Shown piece after piece: positions 8,526-17,295 of a stretch of DNA of 64,000 bases. The notes under the pieces were generated by a model. That model saw nothing but the letters and a program-made list of their open reading frames with translations. It did not search any database and had not been told where the DNA came from. The translations under genes were made by a program, and so were the position numbers. The DNA lies in contig DAOQUL010000016.1 of the NCBI GenBank assembly GCA_035341015.1, positions 1-64,000 on the forward strand, given 5' to 3'. The DNA comes from JAKQIM01 sp029557965 (GTDB lineage Bacteria; Chloroflexota; Anaerolineae; Anaerolineales; UBA4823). Numbering within the stretch: the first letter of the stretch is position 1; each line of letters opens with the position of its first letter.

Positions 8526-9185
8526 ATGAATAAAGCAACCAGAATAACCGTGGCAGTACTTGGAGCAATTTTTGGAATCTCTGGGATAAATCATGGATTC
8601 TTCGAGGTACTTCAAGGAAATGTTCCCACGGGGGGTCTATTCATCTCGGCTATCGGAGAGGCCCAGAAGATGTGGCCGCACGGGAACGAACTCGCCTTTA
8701 CGCTGATTCCCAACTTCTTGGTGACTGGTATTGCGGCAATGATGGTCGGCCTTGCCATCATCATATGGTCGCTCGGTTTTGTTCACAAGAAGAAAGGACC
8801 AGTTGTTTTCATCCTGCTCTTCATTTTGCTTCTGATGGTCGGGGGAGGCATTGCACAAATATTATTCTTCCCTTGGATCTGGCTTATTTCAACTCGTATC
8901 AATAAACCCCTGGTTTGGTGGAGGAAGATTCTACCAGTCAAGATTCAAAAGCCTCTTGGCAAGTTGTGGCCTTGGTCTCTGATGATCAGTTCAGTACTGC
9001 TGGTATTTGTTCTCGAAATTGGTGTCACTGGATTTGTGCCCGCCGTGAACGACCCCGATGTCGTTCTATCGATCATGTTATTTTGCCTTGGCCTGGAAGT
9101 GGTAATCCTTCCTTTGACCTTCATTTCTGGATTTGCATACGATATTGCAACAAAGCCCACAACCCGTCAGCCCGCACCAGCCTAG
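8526..9185 (+). CDS. Hypothetical polytopic membrane protein
   Basis: A 219-residue protein with about five hydrophobic segments (roughly residues 8-28, 58-85, 90-118, 148-172 and 182-208), ending in a polar Thr/Pro tail. The start MNKATRITVAVLGAIFGISG at 8526 sits directly after a good -10 box. The family is not recognised and no catalytic motif is visible. It is followed after 14 bases by the DinB-like gene, which has its own strong ribosome-binding site, so the two may be co-transcribed. Confidence 0.7.
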   Translation: MNKATRITVAVLGAIFGISGINHGFFEVLQGNVPTGGLFISAIGEAQKMWPHGNELAFTLIPNFLVTGIAAMMVGLAIIIWSLGFVHKKKGPVVFILLFILLLMVGGGIAQILFFPWIWLISTRINKPLVWWRKILPVKIQKPLGKLWPWSLMISSVLLVFVLEIGVTGFVPAVNDPDVVLSIMLFCLGLEVVILPLTFISGFAYDIATKPTTRQPAPA

Positions 9186-9199
9186 GAGGTTTCTCTACC

Positions 9200-9618
9200 A
9201 TGCGTCACAGCCGTGAGCAAGTCATCCAACGCACCATCCAAGAGTTCGCGCTGCTCGACCGGCTCGTTGCCAACTTGACAGATGTAGAGTGGCAGCACTC
9301 GTTGGAGCGCCCTGCATCCAAAGACCCCTGGACGGTCAAAGATGCCCTGGCGCACATCACCCATTGGAAGGCCGACGTGGTCAGGCAGATCAAGAAACAA
9401 CCCATGCCGGTCGAGGAAAAAGGACTCAATTGGACGGACGGGAACCGCCTCATCTACCTGCGCTGGCGGGATCGCTCACCGCAAGAGGTTTTCGCCTGGC
9501 ACCGGCAGGTTCAGCAGGAGGTGCTGGCCGCGCTGCAAGGGGCGCCCGAAAAATGGTTCGGCGGCAGAGAGCGAGGCCCCGATTGGCCTCAAGACCTGGT
9601 CGGTCATTCTGCCTACCA
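9200..9618 (+). CDS. DinB-like / ClbS-DfsB four-helix protein, 3' end lost in gap
   Basis: 139 codons are visible before the scaffold gap at 9619. ATG at 9200 follows TAGGAGGT. The sequence has the DinB_2/ClbS pattern: an amphipathic first helix (EFALLDRLVANLTDVEW), then PWTVKDALAHITHWK with the usual His pair, and a later conserved His in DLVGHSAY just before the gap. Family members are metal-binding four-helix bundles with thiol-transferase, hydrolase or protective roles. The function here is undefined. Confidence 0.75.
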
Positions 9619-9718
9619 NNNNNNNNNNNNNNNNNNNNNNNNNNNNNNNNNNNNNNNNNNNNNNNNNNNNNNNNNNNNNNNNNNNNNNNNNNNNNNNNNN
9701 NNNNNNNNNNNNNNNNNN
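9619..9718. other. Scaffold gap (100 N)
   Basis: Exactly 100 N. The 3' ends of the DinB-like gene (plus) and the WD40 lipoprotein gene (minus) both run into it, so it hides a convergent junction. Confidence 0.99.
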
Positions 9719-11319
9719 CGGTGGAAAAAGACGCTGTCTTTCAAGAGCGGGTTATCCAGCGAGCCGCCGCGCGCCAGGATGGCGCCATCGGGAGAGAAGG
9801 CAATGCCGCCCATAGTGTAAGTGCCCTGGCTGAAGTACAGGGAACGCGGCGCGGCTCCATCCAGGCCCCAGAAGCGGGCGAAATAACTTGATCGCACGGC
9901 AGTGATTTGGAACAACGCCTGGCTGCCAGGAAGAAATTGGAACTCTGCGATCCAAGCCTCAGCAGAGGGGTCTTCTGGGTTGAGGAGTGGGTCAGCAGTC
10001 AGGTCCAGGTAACGCGCCACATCCTCTAAGGATGCGTCAGGGAAAGTATGGCGCAGTTGCAGATCGGCTACCGAGTAGACTGCTGCGCCGGCTTCGGTGT
10101 TAATCGCCACCCACTGCCCATCCGGCGAGAAGGTTCCATCCAGGTTGTAATCTGTATTGTAAAGCGAGCGTTTCACGCCCGTATCCCAAGCGCCTTGTTC
10201 TGTAAACGTGGCTGTCGCCAAGTCGCCCTGCCACAGTGCTGCCTTATCAGAGCCGTTGTCTGAACCGGCGGAAAACGCCAGCATGGCATTGCCCGCCGGT
10301 GAAAAGGCTAGGTTCCAGCCGGGGATGGCATTCAAATAAGCGCCATTGGCAGTATCGTAGAAGCGGATTGCGCTGCCACAGGCCACGGCCAGGCGCGTCC
10401 CATCGGGGGAATACTGCACCGCGCTGCAGCCAGTGAGCGGGTAGCGGCGCGTCAGTTCCAGGCTAGTCAAATCCCAGGTTTCTACCTGGGTCGGGACAAT
10501 AACGGTAAGTGCCATCCCATCAGGGGCAAAGGCCGCCAACTCGGCCTGGGCCACAAAACTATGGGCGGCAAAGCTCAGGGCGATGGTCTGCGTTTTCAGG
10601 TTCCACAACCTGCCTCGATATTGGAACGATCCGTCGGCCTCGATCAACCAGTTGAAAGTAAGCAAAAAGCGCCCGTCTGGTGAGAACATAACGTGTGTGA
10701 TCCAGCCCTGGCCTTCTTCCAGCTCCCCAACCTGCGCGCCGTCTGCCGCCTGCCAGAGATGCGTTTTCCCATCCATCTCTCCCGAGGCGATCCATTTCCC
10801 ATCGGGCGAGAAGGCCACATGCAGCGCCGCAGCCTGCGTGGTGATATGAAACTGCTCTTGCAGCGAGGCAGTATCATACACCCACACACCGGTGGAAGTG
10901 GCGGCAGCGACCTGGCTGGCATCAGGCGAGAGGGCGGTGTCGTAAATCTGCCCGGTGCCCCAGGCAGCGATTTTGGTCAGGTTTTGAATCGTATCGGCCG
11001 TGATTACCTCACCAGCCGGCGGCAGGGCAGTCCCCAGGCTCACCGGGATGCGCACCGTGGGTGTTTGGGTGGGTGTTGGTGTAATGGTCAGGGTAGGGGT
11101 TGCAGTTGGCGGGGAGGTTTTGGTTGCAGTTGGCGGTGGGGGTAGTGTCTGTGTGAAAGCGGGGGCTGGTGAGGCTGTTGAGATCGCCGGCGGCGTTGAA
11201 CTGGCCGTTGCTGCGATGAGGCTGCTGGTGGGTGAGGGATTTGTGCATCCGGCGAGAAGTAAGATCAATCCCAATAAGGCATACCAAAAGGTTTTGTGGT
11301 GAAATCGCATAGACGGCAT
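9719..11319 (-). CDS. WD40-repeat lipoprotein, C-terminus lost in gap
   Basis: About 534 codons are visible. The N-terminus has a lipoprotein signal (ALLGLILLLAGC) whose Cys would be acylated, followed by a ~60-residue Pro/Thr/Ser linker. Repeated beta-propeller motifs follow, with phrases such as ALSPDASQVAAATSTGVWVYD, FSPDGKWIASGEMDGKTHLW and FSPDGRFLLTFN. This predicts a surface-anchored propeller used for binding or scaffolding. Start is ATG at 11319, or the second in-frame ATG at 11310. A minus-strand TATAAT at 11337-11342 lies 17 bases upstream. The 3' end is cut by the gap at 9718. Confidence 0.88.
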
Positions 11320-11387
11320 CCAGAGAAGTGCGTTTGATTATAATGCCGGGCAGAGGCCGGGGCAAGGATGGATAATTTGGATATCTG

Positions 11388-11396
11388 TGGTATACT
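11388..11396 (+). promoter_or_regulatory. Extended -10 promoter upstream of DEAD-box helicase leader
   Basis: TGGTATACT is an extended -10 element (TGnTATAAT type). It would start a transcript about 115 bases upstream of the helicase start codon and ahead of the leader hairpin and terminator. No matching -35 is seen, as is common for extended -10 promoters. Confidence 0.4.
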
Positions 11397-11405
11397 ACAG
11401 CCAGT

Positions 11406-11426
11406 GTGGTTTTCGAGTAAAGCCAC
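11406..11426 (+). promoter_or_regulatory. Leader hairpin before the DEAD-box terminator
   Basis: GTGGTTTT at 11406-11413 pairs with AAAGCCAC at 11419-11426 across a 5-base loop (one G-U pair). It lies just upstream of the intrinsic terminator and could take part in an alternative fold. Confidence 0.4.
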
Positions 11427-11451
11427 CTTGATTGTTCGTTCGGAATTGTTC

Positions 11452-11484
11452 AAAAGGCCAGGCGAACCCCTGGCCTTTTTTATT
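11452..11484 (+). terminator. Intrinsic terminator in the helicase leader (candidate attenuator)
   Basis: AAAAGGCCAGG at 11452-11462 pairs with CCTGGCCTTTT at 11469-11479 over a 6-base loop and is followed by a run of six T. It sits between a candidate promoter and the helicase start 34 bases later, so readthrough would control helicase expression. No gene upstream on the same strand needs this terminator. Confidence 0.7.
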
Positions 11485-11517
11485 GCCTTTCTTAAGGCAC
11501 AAAGAAAGAAGTATATT

Positions 11518-12741
11518 TTGAGTTTCACTGAATTCGCTTTTCACCCGCAAATCAACGCGGGAATCCGGGCGGCTGGTTATACCACGCCGACCCCAATCCA
11601 ACGCCAAAGCATCCAGCCTATCCTGGATGGGCGCGATTTGTTCGGCCTGGCCCAAACGGGCACCGGCAAAACGGCTGCTTTTGCCTTACCCATGCTGCAG
11701 CATCTGCTGACTGGGCCGCGGCGCAAATTGCGCGCCCTGATCGTCTCGCCGACGCGCGAGCTGAGTGAGCAGACTCACGTAGCCATCAGCGGGCTGGCCC
11801 GCCAGACCGGCCTGCGAAGCCTGACCCTGTATGGCGGGGTCAGCCCCCAACCACAGATCAAGGGGCTTAAGGCCGGGGCAGAGATCGCCGTGGCTTGCCC
11901 AGGCCGCTTGCTGGACCTATATGGGCAGGGGCTGGTCAACCTGAACGCGGTTGAAATCGTCGTGTTGGATGAAGCCGACCAGATGCTTGATATGGGCTTC
12001 TTGCCCGATATCCGCCGCATCCTCAAGGCGCTGCCCGCTCAACGCCAGACGCTGCTCTTTTCGGCCACCATGCCGCCCGAAATTCACGCCCTGGCGACCG
12101 AGATCACGCGCAACCCGGTTACGGTCGAGTTTGGTGATTCGCGCCCGGTAGAGACGGTCAGTCACTGCATTTATCCGGTTGAGACCACGCGTAAGACCGA
12201 TCTGCTCCTGCATCTGCTGAAGCAAACGGGAGATGGGCAGGTGTTGATCTTCACCCGCACCAAGCACCGCGCCAAAAAACTAGCGCAGCAGTTGGTCAAT
12301 GCCGGCCTGCCGGCGACCTCGCTGCAGGGCAACCTGTCGCAAAACCGCCGCCAGGAAGCGATGGAGAATTTCCGCAGCGGCCAGGCCCGCGTGATGGTGG
12401 CGACCGATATCGCGGCGCGCGGCATTGATGTCTCGCAGATCACGCATGTCATCAATTATGATATGCCCAGCACACCTGAGTTCTACACCCATCGCATTGG
12501 CCGCACAGGGCGCATGGAACGCTTCGGCGCGGCCCTGACCCTGGTCACCGCAGAAGATGCGCCGATGGTGCGCACGATTGAGCGCCTGCTTGGCAGCCCG
12601 TTAGAACGGCGCAAGCTGGACGGCTACACAGTGGATTTCCCGGCCGCGGCCTCGGCTGCGATGCCTGAGCGCCGCACCCAGCGGCCAAACCCGCGGCACA
12701 GCGCTCGCCGTCCTGCCGCCCGGCGATTTCACCCCGCATAA
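11518..12741 (+). CDS. DEAD-box ATP-dependent RNA helicase
   Basis: A 407-residue helicase from a TTG at 11518. This start is chosen because the family normally begins FTEF at this point and the upstream open frame contains a terminator. Motifs are in order: Q-motif YTTPTPIQRQSI (21-32), Walker A AQTGTGKT (45-52), PTREL (78-82), GG and PGR (about 106 and 129), DEAD (151-154), SAT (182-184), then the second RecA domain with FTRTKHRAKKLAQQL, ATDIAARGID and HRIGRTGR. A short basic tail (RRTQRPNPRHSARRP) may hold RNA. Such enzymes unwind structured RNA in ribosome assembly or cold adaptation, and the leader terminator suggests regulated expression. Confidence 0.95.
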   Translation: MSFTEFAFHPQINAGIRAAGYTTPTPIQRQSIQPILDGRDLFGLAQTGTGKTAAFALPMLQHLLTGPRRKLRALIVSPTRELSEQTHVAISGLARQTGLRSLTLYGGVSPQPQIKGLKAGAEIAVACPGRLLDLYGQGLVNLNAVEIVVLDEADQMLDMGFLPDIRRILKALPAQRQTLLFSATMPPEIHALATEITRNPVTVEFGDSRPVETVSHCIYPVETTRKTDLLLHLLKQTGDGQVLIFTRTKHRAKKLAQQLVNAGLPATSLQGNLSQNRRQEAMENFRSGQARVMVATDIAARGIDVSQITHVINYDMPSTPEFYTHRIGRTGRMERFGAALTLVTAEDAPMVRTIERLLGSPLERRKLDGYTVDFPAAASAAMPERRTQRPNPRHSARRPAARRFHPA

Positions 12742-12777
12742 CTGCTGCCGGTTCTAAACAATCCAGCGTTGAACACT

Positions 12778-12822
12778 ACTCGGCGTGGTGTGCGTTCAGC
12801 AAGAGCGCACACCACGCCGAGT
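12778..12822. terminator. Perfect 17-bp inverted repeat after the helicase
   Basis: ACTCGGCGTGGTGTGCG at 12778-12794 pairs perfectly with 12806-12822 over an 11-base loop. There is no T run, so it may be a factor-assisted terminator or RNA-stabilising hairpin at the helicase 3' end rather than a classic intrinsic terminator. Confidence 0.6.
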
Positions 12823-12886
12823 GATTCGCGTCCTTGTTTGTTTACATCCCCCACCTACACAATACACGGTGTACAATTACAAACCG

Positions 12887-13233
12887 ATGAAGAATCAAAA
12901 GTGGGAATGTTGGGACGAAATAACCACCAGGTATCAAGAAAGAGGCTGTCAAGTCTCAAGGGTTGAGGACGTGGATTTTCTCAGGATTGATCGAGAGGGG
13001 GCACAAATATGCGGTCAAAACCTGTCCCCAACTGCTCAATCCGGAATGGAAAAGCCGCGAGAAAGATATCACAGCGCTCAAGTGGCTGCACCATATGATC
13101 GATGAAAACGGGTTGGCTGGCGAAGCAATTCTGAAGCAGGTATGGAGTTGCAACCCCTATTGGGCGAAGAGGGGATTCAAAGAATACCAAATGCCGTGTG
13201 TGGCATGGAAGTTAGCGTGTACAATCACATCCA
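12887..13233 (+). pseudogene. Possible decayed or frameshifted small gene
   Basis: A TACAAT at 12872-12877 lies 9 bases before ATG 12887, whose frame gives MKNQKWECWDEITTRYQERG and continues to 13105. From about 12980 a different frame looks more protein-like (RGHKYAVKTCPQLLNPEWK, then MIDENGLAGEAILKQVW) and runs to about 13190 and beyond. The two halves could be one gene with a single frameshift. No family is recognised, and composition is AT-richer than the flanks. The remaining bases of 12742-13276 show only the hairpin and a TACAAT box at 13220-13225. Confidence 0.35.
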
Positions 13234-13276
13234 AGAGCAATTCTTATAAAAATGACCACGAAAATGGGTAAAAATC

Positions 13277-14050
13277 ATGAGCGATGAGAACAAATCCATC
13301 CACGAATTCGACTTCAATTTGATCTGCGAATACTTTTCGAGCATCGAACGACAAGGGCCTGGCAGCCCTGAAGTAACCATCAAGGCCTTGAGTTTTATCG
13401 ACCACCTGAGCAGCACCTCGCGCATTGCCGATATTGGCTGTGGAACCGGCGGGCAGACCATGGTCTTGGCCCAACATGCGCCAGGGCAGATCACGGGGAT
13501 CGACCTGTTTCCCACCTTTGTTAATCTCTTCAACCTGAATGCCCAAAAGTTGAACCTTCAGGACCGCGTCAGGGGCATTGTGAGTTCGATGGACAACCTG
13601 CCTTTTCAGGATCAAGAACTGGACCTGATCTGGTCTGAGGGCGCCATCTATAATATCGGCTTTGAACGCGGCCTGAATGAATGGCGCAAGTTCTTGAAAC
13701 CCGGGGGCTACATTGCTGTTTCTGAGGCTTCATGGTTCACCGAAGAACGCCCGGACGAAATCAACAAGTTCTGGCAGGATGCCTATCCAGAAATTGACAC
13801 GATCGCCAATAAGGTGGCACAAATGCAAAAGGCCGGCTACATCCCAACCGCCACTTTCGTGCTGCCCGAAAATTGTTGGATCGAACATTATTATGTACCA
13901 CAAGCTTCTGCACAGGAACACTTCTTAAAAAAACATGCTGGCAACCAGGCTGCTGAAGAATTGGTGGCGAACGAGAATCATGAAGCGGCGTTATACTATC
14001 AGTACAAAGCCTTTTACGGCTATGCTTTTTACATTGGGAAGAAAATATAA
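13277..14050 (+). CDS. Class I SAM-dependent methyltransferase
   Basis: A 257-residue Rossmann-fold methyltransferase. The AdoMet-binding motif I is IADIGCGTGGQT (50-61), with the acidic residue of motif II in ITGIDLFPTF and motif III-like residues LDLIWSEGAIYNIG. It resembles the UbiE/Methyltransf_11-type small-molecule enzymes, and the substrate is not predictable. Upstream lies TACAAT at 13220-13225 (leader about 45 bases). The next gene follows after 12 bases with a strong ribosome-binding site, so the pair is likely co-transcribed. Confidence 0.88.
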   Translation: MSDENKSIHEFDFNLICEYFSSIERQGPGSPEVTIKALSFIDHLSSTSRIADIGCGTGGQTMVLAQHAPGQITGIDLFPTFVNLFNLNAQKLNLQDRVRGIVSSMDNLPFQDQELDLIWSEGAIYNIGFERGLNEWRKFLKPGGYIAVSEASWFTEERPDEINKFWQDAYPEIDTIANKVAQMQKAGYIPTATFVLPENCWIEHYYVPQASAQEHFLKKHAGNQAAEELVANENHEAALYYQYKAFYGYAFYIGKKI

Positions 14051-14062
14051 AGGAGGCTGCGC

Positions 14063-14743
14063 ATGGCTATGATGCTGACCACCTATGAGGATTTTATTGC
14101 TCGTGTCGAAACCCTGGGCTTCATGGCGCTGTCGCCGCTCTTGCCGGGGCTGCCTTCGCTGGGCGGCGAGACCACAGAAAGTTCCTGGCACACCGGCCTC
14201 GATAGCGACCCCTGGCGCTGGAAAGACCGCGCCGCCGAAGAAAAACGCCTGGCCTACGGCTGTATCCTGGGAGGGCATAAGGGCTTCGTCACCCAGCGCA
14301 TGTATCCCATCTTCTTTGCCGCTTACCACCCACCCCTCTCCATGCCCGAGCGGTGGGCCGGCGGCGCTGTCAGCCAGCAGACCTGGCAGATCTGGCAGCT
14401 CTTCGAGAAACATGGCGCGCTCACCATCAGCCGGGTGCGGCAGATCCTGGGCGCCAGCCGCAAACAAGGCGCCAATGCCGCCGATGCCGCCATCCAACAG
14501 CTTCAGCATGAGTATTACATCACCGTAGACGGCAACGAGCGCAAGGTCAGTGCCAAGGGCCAGCTTTACGGTTGGCCCGTCATCCGCTACCGCCGGGTGG
14601 CGGATTGGGCGCCTGCCGGCTGGCTTGATGATGCCAAAGACTGGTCGGCAGAAGAAGCCAGGGAACTGATCCTGGATGACGGCGTCAAGTTTTCAAACGG
14701 GGTCAACCGCCAAGGTCTGGCAAAGAAGCTCGGCTTGCGGTAA
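14063..14743 (+). CDS. AlkZ-related winged-helix-type protein
   Basis: A 226-residue protein starting MAMMLTTYEDFIARVETLGF behind AAGGAGG. It contains DPWRWKDRAAEEKRLAYGC and GHKGFVTQRMYPIFFAAYHP, then a helical segment (TISRVRQILGAS) like the winged-helix parts of AlkZ/YcaQ DNA glycosylases. It matches my recollection of proteins named AlkZ-related in public annotation. The catalytic glutamines of true AlkZ are not apparent, so a repair role is only a suggestion. Confidence 0.6.
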   Translation: MAMMLTTYEDFIARVETLGFMALSPLLPGLPSLGGETTESSWHTGLDSDPWRWKDRAAEEKRLAYGCILGGHKGFVTQRMYPIFFAAYHPPLSMPERWAGGAVSQQTWQIWQLFEKHGALTISRVRQILGASRKQGANAADAAIQQLQHEYYITVDGNERKVSAKGQLYGWPVIRYRRVADWAPAGWLDDAKDWSAEEARELILDDGVKFSNGVNRQGLAKKLGLR

Positions 14744-14750
14744 CACGCCT

Positions 14751-14847
14751 ATGCGCAACGACGCTGCCCACAAAGAATGGTGGCAAATTTTCGAGGTGAT
14801 CGTTGGCATCCCCTTCTTGGTTGGCGTTGCCATGCAGTGGGTGGTGC
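14751..14847 (+). CDS. N-terminus of a membrane protein, cut by gap
   Basis: ATG at 14751 starts MRNDAAHKEWWQIFEVIVGI and a hydrophobic stretch (PFLVGVAMQWVV) that runs into the gap at 14848. It lies 7 bases after the AlkZ-related gene on the same strand. Only 32 residues are visible, so the family cannot be set. Confidence 0.45.
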
Positions 14848-14947
14848 NNNNNNNNNNNNNNNNNNNNNNNNNNNNNNNNNNNNNNNNNNNNNNNNNNNNN
14901 NNNNNNNNNNNNNNNNNNNNNNNNNNNNNNNNNNNNNNNNNNNNNNN
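14848..14947. other. Scaffold gap (100 N)
   Basis: Exactly 100 N between the start of a plus-strand membrane protein and the truncated flavodoxin gene on the minus strand. The 3' parts of both are missing. Confidence 0.99.
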
Positions 14948-15150
14948 AGAAATCCCAGGGCAGAGCGATGCCAGCCCATGATCATGGGAGCGCCAACAAC
15001 CACGCCTGTGTAAGATCCAATATCCTTGACCTGGCTAAGTGGCAGCACATCTACCTGCAACCCGCCCTGGCTGATTTCTTTAGCGATCTCCTGGGCAATT
15101 TCGGTGGTTGAGCCGCTCAGTGTGGCATAAGCAATCAGGATTTTGCCCAT
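14948..15150 (-). CDS. Flavodoxin domain protein, C-terminus lost in gap
   Basis: 67 residues are visible. The FMN phosphate loop is ATLSGSTTEIAQEIAKEI at about residues 9-26 and the second flavin-contact region is VVVGAPMIMGWHRSALGF at about 50-67. This is the start of a flavodoxin fold, as in HemG-like or short electron-transfer flavodoxins. It is translated 9 bases after the CoA-binding gene and is probably co-transcribed with it. Confidence 0.82.
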
Positions 15151-15159
15151 CGGTCAGCG

Positions 15160-15651
15160 TCAATCCACTTTGAGAAAGCCAAAAGTGCGGAACAGACCGC
15201 GCATAATGGCATGGCCAAAGTCGGGCTTCAGATACTGGTTCGGGCAGGTGCCCGGGATGACTGCAATGCCATTCTCCCGGCACAGGCGCACCGCTTCGGG
15301 CGATACGCTGGTCATGCCGGCAGCCAGGCCGGGCTTGGTGCCCATCATACAGTGCATCCAGACGTGCTTGATACCCAACGCCACACACTGCTGCACGATT
15401 TGCTCGGTCACGCTGGGGTTGGTCAGGATGAAAACGGCATCTGGCTTTTCAGGAATCGATTGGAGATCTGGGTAGCAGGGGTCTCCTTCAAAGGCGGTCA
15501 GGCGCGGGTTGACCGCAACCACCGTATATCCTTCGGTCTTGAACTTGCGATAGGCCAGGTTACATCCCGTATCCCGCTTATCCGAGACCCCCACCACCGC
15601 AATCCGTTTTTGGGCCAAAAAGTCTTGCACGAGCGAGTCGATATTAGCCAT
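15160..15651 (-). CDS. CoA-binding domain protein (YccU-like)
   Basis: A 163-residue single-domain Rossmann protein of the CoA_binding_2 family. The N-terminal IAVVGVSDKRDTGCNLAYR is the nucleotide-binding loop, followed by VVAVNPRLTAFEGDPCYPDL, DAVFILTNPSVTEQIVQQC and a conserved MHCMMGTKPG stretch. Homologues resemble the CoA-binding part of succinyl-CoA synthetase but lack the catalytic partner domains. Their role is uncertain. GAGGAA precedes the ATG at 15651. Confidence 0.88.
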   Translation of the reverse strand: MANIDSLVQDFLAQKRIAVVGVSDKRDTGCNLAYRKFKTEGYTVVAVNPRLTAFEGDPCYPDLQSIPEKPDAVFILTNPSVTEQIVQQCVALGIKHVWMHCMMGTKPGLAAGMTSVSPEAVRLCRENGIAVIPGTCPNQYLKPDFGHAIMRGLFRTFGFLKVD

Positions 15652-15719
15652 AATTGATTCCTCTCAGTTTGTTCTGCAAACTTACAGTTCCGTCTGGGTC
15701 ATCCAATGGGTTAAAACGC

Positions 15720-17090
15720 TTATCCGCGCTGGCGCGGCTCATCGAAATCAGAAGGTTGGAGGGGATATTCATCCGCAGGCAGCAGGTCTTGATGCTTGAG
15801 CGAAGCCAGCACTTTATCCACGCGGTAGCCATCCATATCAACCACTTCAAAACGCCAGTCTTTCCAGAACACCACATCGCCGGCGACGGGAATGCTTTTG
15901 ATCTCAGCCATCAACATGCCCCCCAGGGTCTCGTAACCAGAAATCTCCTCATCGGGCAGGTCATCCAGCCTTAACAGGTCTTTAAGCTCTTGGGTAGAGA
16001 GCATGCCATCCAACAAGTAAGAACCGTCTTCGCGCTGGATGACATCGGGCTCTTCGATTTTATCTTCTAGGGTTGGGATATCTCCCACGATCGCCTCGAG
16101 CACATCATTGATCGTCACCAGGCCCATCACCCCGCCAAATTCATCGATGATCAAGGCCAGGTGGCTCTTCTTCTCTCGCATGCGCTCCAAGAGTTCCAGA
16201 GCAGGCATCCCCTCAGGGATAAAAACCGCCGGGCGGGCAATGGCCTGCAGGTCCATCGCCTGCCCGCGCCGCTCTTGGGCAAACAAATCTTTGGCATGCA
16301 CAATGCCAATCACCTCGTCGGGGCTGCCCTTGCAGAGTGGGAAGCGTGAGTGCCCCGAAGCAGTGATCTTATCCAGGTTGGTATCCAACGCATCTTCGAT
16401 ATCCAGGAACACCACCTCGGTGCGGTAAGTCATCAAAGAGCTGGCCCGGCGATCCCCTAACCGGAAGACGCGCGCCACGATCTCCTGTTCACTCTCTTCG
16501 AACACGCCCACCCGGGCGCCCTCGTAGATCATCAGCTTGACATCTTCTTGGGTTACGGTCGGTTCACCCGACGGCTTGTTCCCCATCAAACGCAGCACAG
16601 CTTCGGTTGAGGCGCTCAACAGCGTGACCACCGGCGTAGCCAGGCGAGACAAGAAGCCCATCGGGCCTGCTACTTTGCCGGCAATACGTTCGGCGTTGTT
16701 CAACGCCAGGCGCTTGGGCACCAGCTCGCCCAGGATCAACGAAAAATAGGTGATCGCCAGGACGACGACACCCACGCCAATCGCCTCGCTGTAAGGTGCC
16801 AGCCAGGCGACCTTCCCCAATGCCATGCCAATCTCCTCAGCAATGGTCGCCCCACCTACCGCACCGCTGAGGATACCGATAGTGGTAATACCTACCTGAA
16901 TGGTAGAAAGAAAGCGAGTGGGCTCTTTCGAAAGACCCAGGGCTGCCAGGGCGCCTTTGTCTCCATCTTCCGCCTTCTGCTGCAGCCGGGTCTTACGGGC
17001 TGAAACGATTGCCATTTCTGATAGGGAAAAGATGCCGTTAGCAAGGATCAACAGAGAAACGATCAAAATTTCTACAACAATTCTGTTCAT
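15720..17090 (-). CDS. CNNM/CorC-family (hemolysin C-like) membrane transporter
   Basis: A 456-residue protein with the standard order: DUF21/CNNM membrane domain with four hydrophobic segments (about 1-190, starting VEILIVSLLILANGIFSLSE), a CBS pair (about 210-335, including SHLALIIDEFGGVMGLVTIND), and a C-terminal CorC_HlyC domain (about 355-445, GYETLGGMLM, WRFEVVDMDGYRVDKV). The family is implicated in magnesium/cobalt efflux or homeostasis. A minus-strand TATAAT at 17100-17105 lies 9 bases before the ATG with no ribosome-binding site, predicting a near-leaderless mRNA. Confidence 0.93.
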   Translation of the reverse strand: MNRIVVEILIVSLLILANGIFSLSEMAIVSARKTRLQQKAEDGDKGALAALGLSKEPTRFLSTIQVGITTIGILSGAVGGATIAEEIGMALGKVAWLAPYSEAIGVGVVVLAITYFSLILGELVPKRLALNNAERIAGKVAGPMGFLSRLATPVVTLLSASTEAVLRLMGNKPSGEPTVTQEDVKLMIYEGARVGVFEESEQEIVARVFRLGDRRASSLMTYRTEVVFLDIEDALDTNLDKITASGHSRFPLCKGSPDEVIGIVHAKDLFAQERRGQAMDLQAIARPAVFIPEGMPALELLERMREKKSHLALIIDEFGGVMGLVTINDVLEAIVGDIPTLEDKIEEPDVIQREDGSYLLDGMLSTQELKDLLRLDDLPDEEISGYETLGGMLMAEIKSIPVAGDVVFWKDWRFEVVDMDGYRVDKVLASLKHQDLLPADEYPLQPSDFDEPRQRG

Positions 17091-17099
17091 TACACACAG

Positions 17100-17105
17100 A
17101 TTATA
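17100..17105 (-). promoter_or_regulatory. -10 box of the CNNM/CorC gene
   Basis: Minus-strand TATAAT ends 9 bases before the ATG at 17090. A small dyad, GGGAATTTCCC at 17111-17121, lies in the spacer region and could be a regulator site. Confidence 0.5.
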
Positions 17106-17295
17106 TCAGAGGGAATTTCCCATTTCGATTATATCTACCCCAAATTTGCCACCAGATTCGCTGGGGTTGTACCCGTTGATATGGGGTAAAATGAAAGCCA
17201 GCCTCATCCCAATCAGATCACCGGGATTGAATCCGCCAAAGCCGGGGTGATTTTTCGTCATAAGCTCACACCTATTCACATAAGAGGAACACCGT

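Noticed and set aside
8915..9199. Upstream extension of the DinB-like frame
   Set aside because: It overlaps the membrane-protein gene in another frame, and a strong ribosome-binding site supports ATG 9200.
10440..11240. Tandem repeat signal in the WD40 lipoprotein linker
   Set aside because: The Thr/Pro repetition is an ordinary low-complexity linker and the FSPDG repeats are normal propeller blades.
11368..11517. N-terminal extension of the DEAD-box helicase
   Set aside because: It contains an intrinsic terminator, and family homology begins at the TTG at 11518.
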